Origin: Bacteroidaceae bacterium
GTDB lineage: Bacteria; Bacteroidota; Bacteroidia; Bacteroidales; Bacteroidaceae
Assembly (NCBI GenBank): GCA_017628845.1
Contig: JAGBYI010000190.1
Coordinates: forward strand, 1 to 41,380
DNA length: 41,380 nt
Direction of reading: 5' to 3'
Under the pieces are notes generated by a model. That model did not search any database. It was not told the DNA's origin and saw nothing but the letters and a program-made list of their open reading frames with translations. Made by a program: the position numbers and the translations under genes. Positions 40,022-41,380 of this stretch are shown one piece after another. Every line of letters starts with the position of its first letter. Positions within the stretch are counted from its first letter, which is position 1.

Positions 40022-41380
40022 ATGAAGTATCCTATAGGTATACAGCGGTTTGAGAAATTATGTGAAGAGGATTGGGTTTATGTGGACAAAACAGAGCATA
40101 TATACAATCTGGTTCAGGGTGGCACATGCTATTTCCTGAGCCGTCCCCGTCGTTTTGGCAAGAGCATGCTGTTGTCTACATTGGAGGCTTATTTTCAAGG
40201 GAAGAAGCATCTGTTCAAGGGACTTGCCATAGAAAAGCAGGAAACGGAATGGGCAGAACATGCAGTACTGCATCTTGATCTCAATGCAGAGAAATACACA
40301 GCCCCTGAGGATTTGACTAACATTCTGGACACATACCTTCGCGAGTGGGAAGAAAAATACGAATCCACAGAAAAGGAGAATCCAAGTTTATCGCAACGTT
40401 TTCGCAGTGTGATTCGTGCTGCCAAGCAGAAGGCAGGCAGGAACGTAGTGGTTCTTGTTGACGAATACGACAAACCCATGCTTCAGGCCATAGGCAATGA
40501 GGGGTTGCAGACGGAGTTCCGCAATGTCCTGAAAGCCTTTTATGGTGTATTGAAGAGTGCCGATGGTGACTTGCGCTTTGCCATGCTGACGGGTGTAACC
40601 AAGTTCAGCAAGGTGAGCGTGTTCAGTGACCTGAACAACCTGAACGATATTTCCATGGATGACCGCTACAATGAAATATGCGGTATATCCCAACAGGAAC
40701 TGCATGATATCTTTGACGAAGAGATTGGCAAACTGGCTGTTGCCAATGAGCAAAGCAAGGAGGAGGCCTATGAGACATTGCGCAAGCGCTATGATGGCTA
40801 CCACTTCTGTCCCAATGCTCAGGGAATGTACAATCCGTTTAGCGTCCTTCTGACCTTGCAAAAGAGGGAATACGGCAGTTACTGGTTCAGCACAGGTACA
40901 CCAACCTATCTGGTACAATTGATGAAAGAGGCTGACCTGAATCCCTCTGCCTTGTCTGGCTACGAGGCCAGTGCCAGCGAACTGGATAGCATACAGATCA
41001 GTGTTGACAATCCCATAGCAGTGCTCTATCAAAGTGGTTACCTGACCATAAAGGGGTACGACAAGGAATTGCAGTTGTACTCGTTGGATTTTCCCAACAA
41101 GGAGGTAGAGGAAGGTTTCATACGTTTCCTGATGCCCATGTACACAGCCATATCGGAGTTGGACTCGCCATCTTTCGTTGGAAAATTCGTTAGGGAAGTG
41201 CGTGCATGCAAGGTTGACGATTTCATGAAGCGCCTCAAGGCCCTTATGGCGGATACACCTTATGAAATTATAAGGGACTTGGAGAACCATTACCAAAATG
41301 TAATGTATATCTTCACCAGACTTATGGGCTTTTATACCCAAGCAGAATACCATACGTCTTGTGGCCGCATAGATTTGCTG
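40022..41380 (+). CDS. AAA-ATPase-like/PD-(D/E)XK nuclease family protein, 3'-truncated by the window
   Basis: The frame is open from the ATG at 40022 to the window end (453 residues, no stop). The start MKYPIGIQRFEKLCEEDWVYVDKT and the ATPase Walker A RPRRFGKSM (41-49) with Walker B VLVDEYDKP (144-152) match the AAA-ATPase_like family. A helical middle region with YDGYHFCP and YNPFSVL follows. The last residues, AEYHTSCGRIDLL, are the opening of a PD-(D/E)XK (PDDEXK_9-type) nuclease domain, with D451 a likely metal ligand. The family is greatly expanded in Bacteroidetes; its function is unproven, with mobile-element or defence roles suggested. It should end roughly 60-80 codons beyond the window. 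Confidence 0.88.
   Translation, partial: MKYPIGIQRFEKLCEEDWVYVDKTEHIYNLVQGGTCYFLSRPRRFGKSMLLSTLEAYFQGKKHLFKGLAIEKQETEWAEHAVLHLDLNAEKYTAPEDLTNILDTYLREWEEKYESTEKENPSLSQRFRSVIRAAKQKAGRNVVVLVDEYDKPMLQAIGNEGLQTEFRNVLKAFYGVLKSADGDLRFAMLTGVTKFSKVSVFSDLNNLNDISMDDRYNEICGISQQELHDIFDEEIGKLAVANEQSKEEAYETLRKRYDGYHFCPNAQGMYNPFSVLLTLQKREYGSYWFSTGTPTYLVQLMKEADLNPSALSGYEASASELDSIQISVDNPIAVLYQSGYLTIKGYDKELQLYSLDFPNKEVEEGFIRFLMPMYTAISELDSPSFVGKFVREVRACKVDDFMKRLKALMADTPYEIIRDLENHYQNVMYIFTRLMGFYTQAEYHTSCGRIDLL

Noticed and set aside
40388-41353. 321-codon minus-strand frame at the right end
   Set aside because: It is antisense to the AAA-ATPase/nuclease gene, whose Walker motifs and N-terminus are clear. The sense frame has no stop within the window.
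1-41380. CRISPR arrays, tRNA and rRNA genes
   Set aside because: No regularly spaced direct repeats and no cloverleaf or rRNA-like sequences were recognised by eye; a dedicated search such as tRNAscan would be needed to exclude them fully.

Overview
The window reads as chromosomal DNA from a member of the Bacteroidales, most likely Prevotellaceae. The evidence is the Bacteroidetes-type promoter signature (TTTG, about 20 bp, TAnnTTTG) in front of many genes, few Shine-Dalgarno sequences, a moxR/DUF58/batABCDE operon, serine palmitoyltransferase, the Bacteroidetes-restricted DUF4295 and DUF4301 proteins, and an expanded-type AAA-ATPase/PD-(D/E)XK gene. The genus cannot be fixed from the sequence alone. 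No tRNA, rRNA, CRISPR array, prophage or complete insertion sequence was recognised.

Layout. 1-950: the 5' end of an ECF sigma factor gene and a META-domain lipoprotein gene (both minus), separated by a hairpin-rich intergenic stretch. 1.2-10.8 kb: a lipid-centred neighbourhood with a FadL-type outer-membrane transporter, a three-domain AMP-ligase/ACP/acyltransferase, an unknown 234-aa protein, a repeat-rich spacer, then serine palmitoyltransferase (minus) divergent from a DAG-kinase-fold lipid kinase, ispE and a NUDIX hydrolase. 10.9-13.8 kb: a secreted metzincin-like protease, an SMR transporter, and a zeta-toxin-like ATPase translationally coupled to an 81-aa protein. 13.9-17.6 kb: trmD (minus) divergent from a flavoprotein, a SpoU/TrmH RNA methylase and a HAD phosphatase.

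17.8-27.1 kb is one long plus-strand operon: moxR, DUF58, a BatD-like membrane protein, batA, batB, batC, batD, batE and a PAP2 lipid phosphatase. It starts from a textbook promoter. Its products would form an envelope-associated MoxR-ATPase/von Willebrand A-domain system. 27.2-30.1 kb: an AraC-family regulator divergent from methionine aminopeptidase and tsaD. 30.2-30.9 kb: a ribosomal operon, rpmB-rpmG-DUF4295. 31.1-38.1 kb: a minus-strand operon relA-like / S9 peptidase / mutS2, in which the Rel protein lacks a functional-looking HD hydrolase. 38.2-41.4 kb: a DUF4301 protein (predicted here to be nucleotidyltransferase-like) and a partial AAA-ATPase/nuclease gene that runs off the window.

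Points most worth a second look: the fused acyl-activating/ACP/acyltransferase enzyme between a fatty-acid porin and sphingolipid genes; an in-frame repeat-containing insertion in IspE; a family of short inverted interspersed repeats shared between 6.6-6.8 kb and 31.0 kb; the zeta-like toxin with a downstream partner; the HD-less Rel; and predicted leaderless transcripts for trmD and the neighbouring flavoprotein.
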